Shown here: positions 63,790-64,000 of the stretch, one piece after another
Layout: each line of letters opens with the position of its first letter
How positions within the stretch are numbered: position 1 is the first letter of the stretch
From: Pandoraea sputorum
GTDB lineage: Bacteria > Pseudomonadota > Gammaproteobacteria > Burkholderiales > Burkholderiaceae
Assembly: GCF_000814845.2 (NCBI RefSeq)
Contig: NZ_CP010431.2
Location: forward strand, 2,418,001-2,482,000
Reading direction: 5' to 3'
Length of the DNA: 64,000 nucleotides
Notes under the pieces: generated by a model
Seen by the model: only the letters and a program-made list of their open reading frames with translations
The model's database searches: none
Told to the model about the DNA's origin: nothing
Translations under genes and position numbers: made by a program

Positions 63790-64000
63790 ATGAGATGGCT
63801 TAATCGCGTGAGGAAATCGGCAAATCGCGAGGCACGGATGTTGGCAGGATTCTTGGCGGGACACGCTTGGGGCATGGTCATGATCGCCATCGTCGGGACG
63901 GCGGCGGGGGCGGTCAGCGGGGTGGTCGGCACGGGATCGTCGATGATGTTGCTGCCCGTGCTGGTGTACACGTACGGCCCGAAACAGGCGGTGCCGATCA
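63790..64000 (+). CDS. Sulfite exporter TauE/SafE family permease, N-terminal part
   Basis: The frame runs from ATG 63790 off the right edge, about 70 codons. The first membrane helix, MVMIAIVGTAAGAVSGVVG, followed by GTGSSMMLLPVLVYTYGPKQAVPI, matches the opening repeat of TauE/SafE (DUF81) permeases. These export sulfite, sulfoacetate or other small anions. Starts at 63790 (AAGG ten bases upstream) and 63838 are both possible. It is divergent from the LysR gene with 123 bases between, suggesting control by that regulator. Confidence 0.8.
   Translation, partial: MRWLNRVRKSANREARMLAGFLAGHAWGMVMIAIVGTAAGAVSGVVGTGSSMMLLPVLVYTYGPKQAVPI

Overview
The window is high-GC DNA, densely packed with genes and with strongly GC-biased third codon positions. 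Gene content points to a betaproteobacterium of the Burkholderiaceae, with Pandoraea or a close relative my best guess. That assignment is inference from remembered gene content, not a search. I see no rRNA, tRNA, CRISPR array, insertion sequence or prophage, so this looks like ordinary chromosome.

Layout. 1-690 is the 5' part of an unrecognised gene running off the left edge. 935-5769 holds arginine succinyltransferase (AST) pathway genes, with astE on the minus strand divergent from astD-astB, plus a flavin reductase. 5988-7244 holds a DUF1488-type protein, a block of 11-bp repeats with phased A-tracts, and two tandem paralogous mini membrane proteins with matching promoters. 7275-10814 holds two methyltransferases around an HI0933-type flavoprotein. 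10910-26862 is a cellulose locus: bcsB-bcsZ-bcsC-bcsQ-bcsA-bcsG on the plus strand. Divergent to it is a bcsR-like gene followed by a HAD phosphatase and a FUSC-family membrane protein. 26978-32056 holds an aldo/keto reductase with a clear terminator, a tandem universal stress protein, a ferredoxin-reductase-type flavoprotein and an MFS transporter. 32127-38696 is a four-gene RND efflux operon (adaptor, pump, outer membrane factor, TetR regulator) in which every junction is a 4-bp overlap.

38697-42755 has a long regulatory gap and then polyhydroxyalkanoate genes: phaB and a phasin on plus, phaC convergent on minus. 42867-47122 holds a PAP2 phosphatase, an acyltransferase-3 protein, a GAF-GGDEF diguanylate cyclase and an M23 peptidase. 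47267-50380 holds a frameshifted metallophosphoesterase, an amicyanin-like cupredoxin, and an ECF sigma/anti-sigma pair. 50424-52579 holds trans-aconitate methyltransferase and a ClC channel that overlap tail to tail. 52692-61769 looks like a siderophore-iron uptake region: a two-component system divergent from a binding protein/permease/ATPase operon, then a TonB-dependent receptor and a PiuC-type hydroxylase. The right end has AraC and LysR regulators and the start of a TauE/SafE permease.

How the parts fit. BcsA keeps complete catalytic and c-di-GMP-binding PilZ motifs. BcsG keeps the catalytic spacing of the E. coli phosphoethanolamine transferase, so the product is probably phosphoethanolamine-modified cellulose. 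The diguanylate cyclase at 45 kb could feed this system, but nothing in the sequence links them. The points most worth following are the unusual bcs layout with bcsR tied to a HAD-FUSC pair and no visible bcsE or bcsF, the frameshifted metallophosphoesterase, the paralogous mini-protein pair beside predicted curved DNA, and the tandem 10-bp repeats in the iron-uptake control region.
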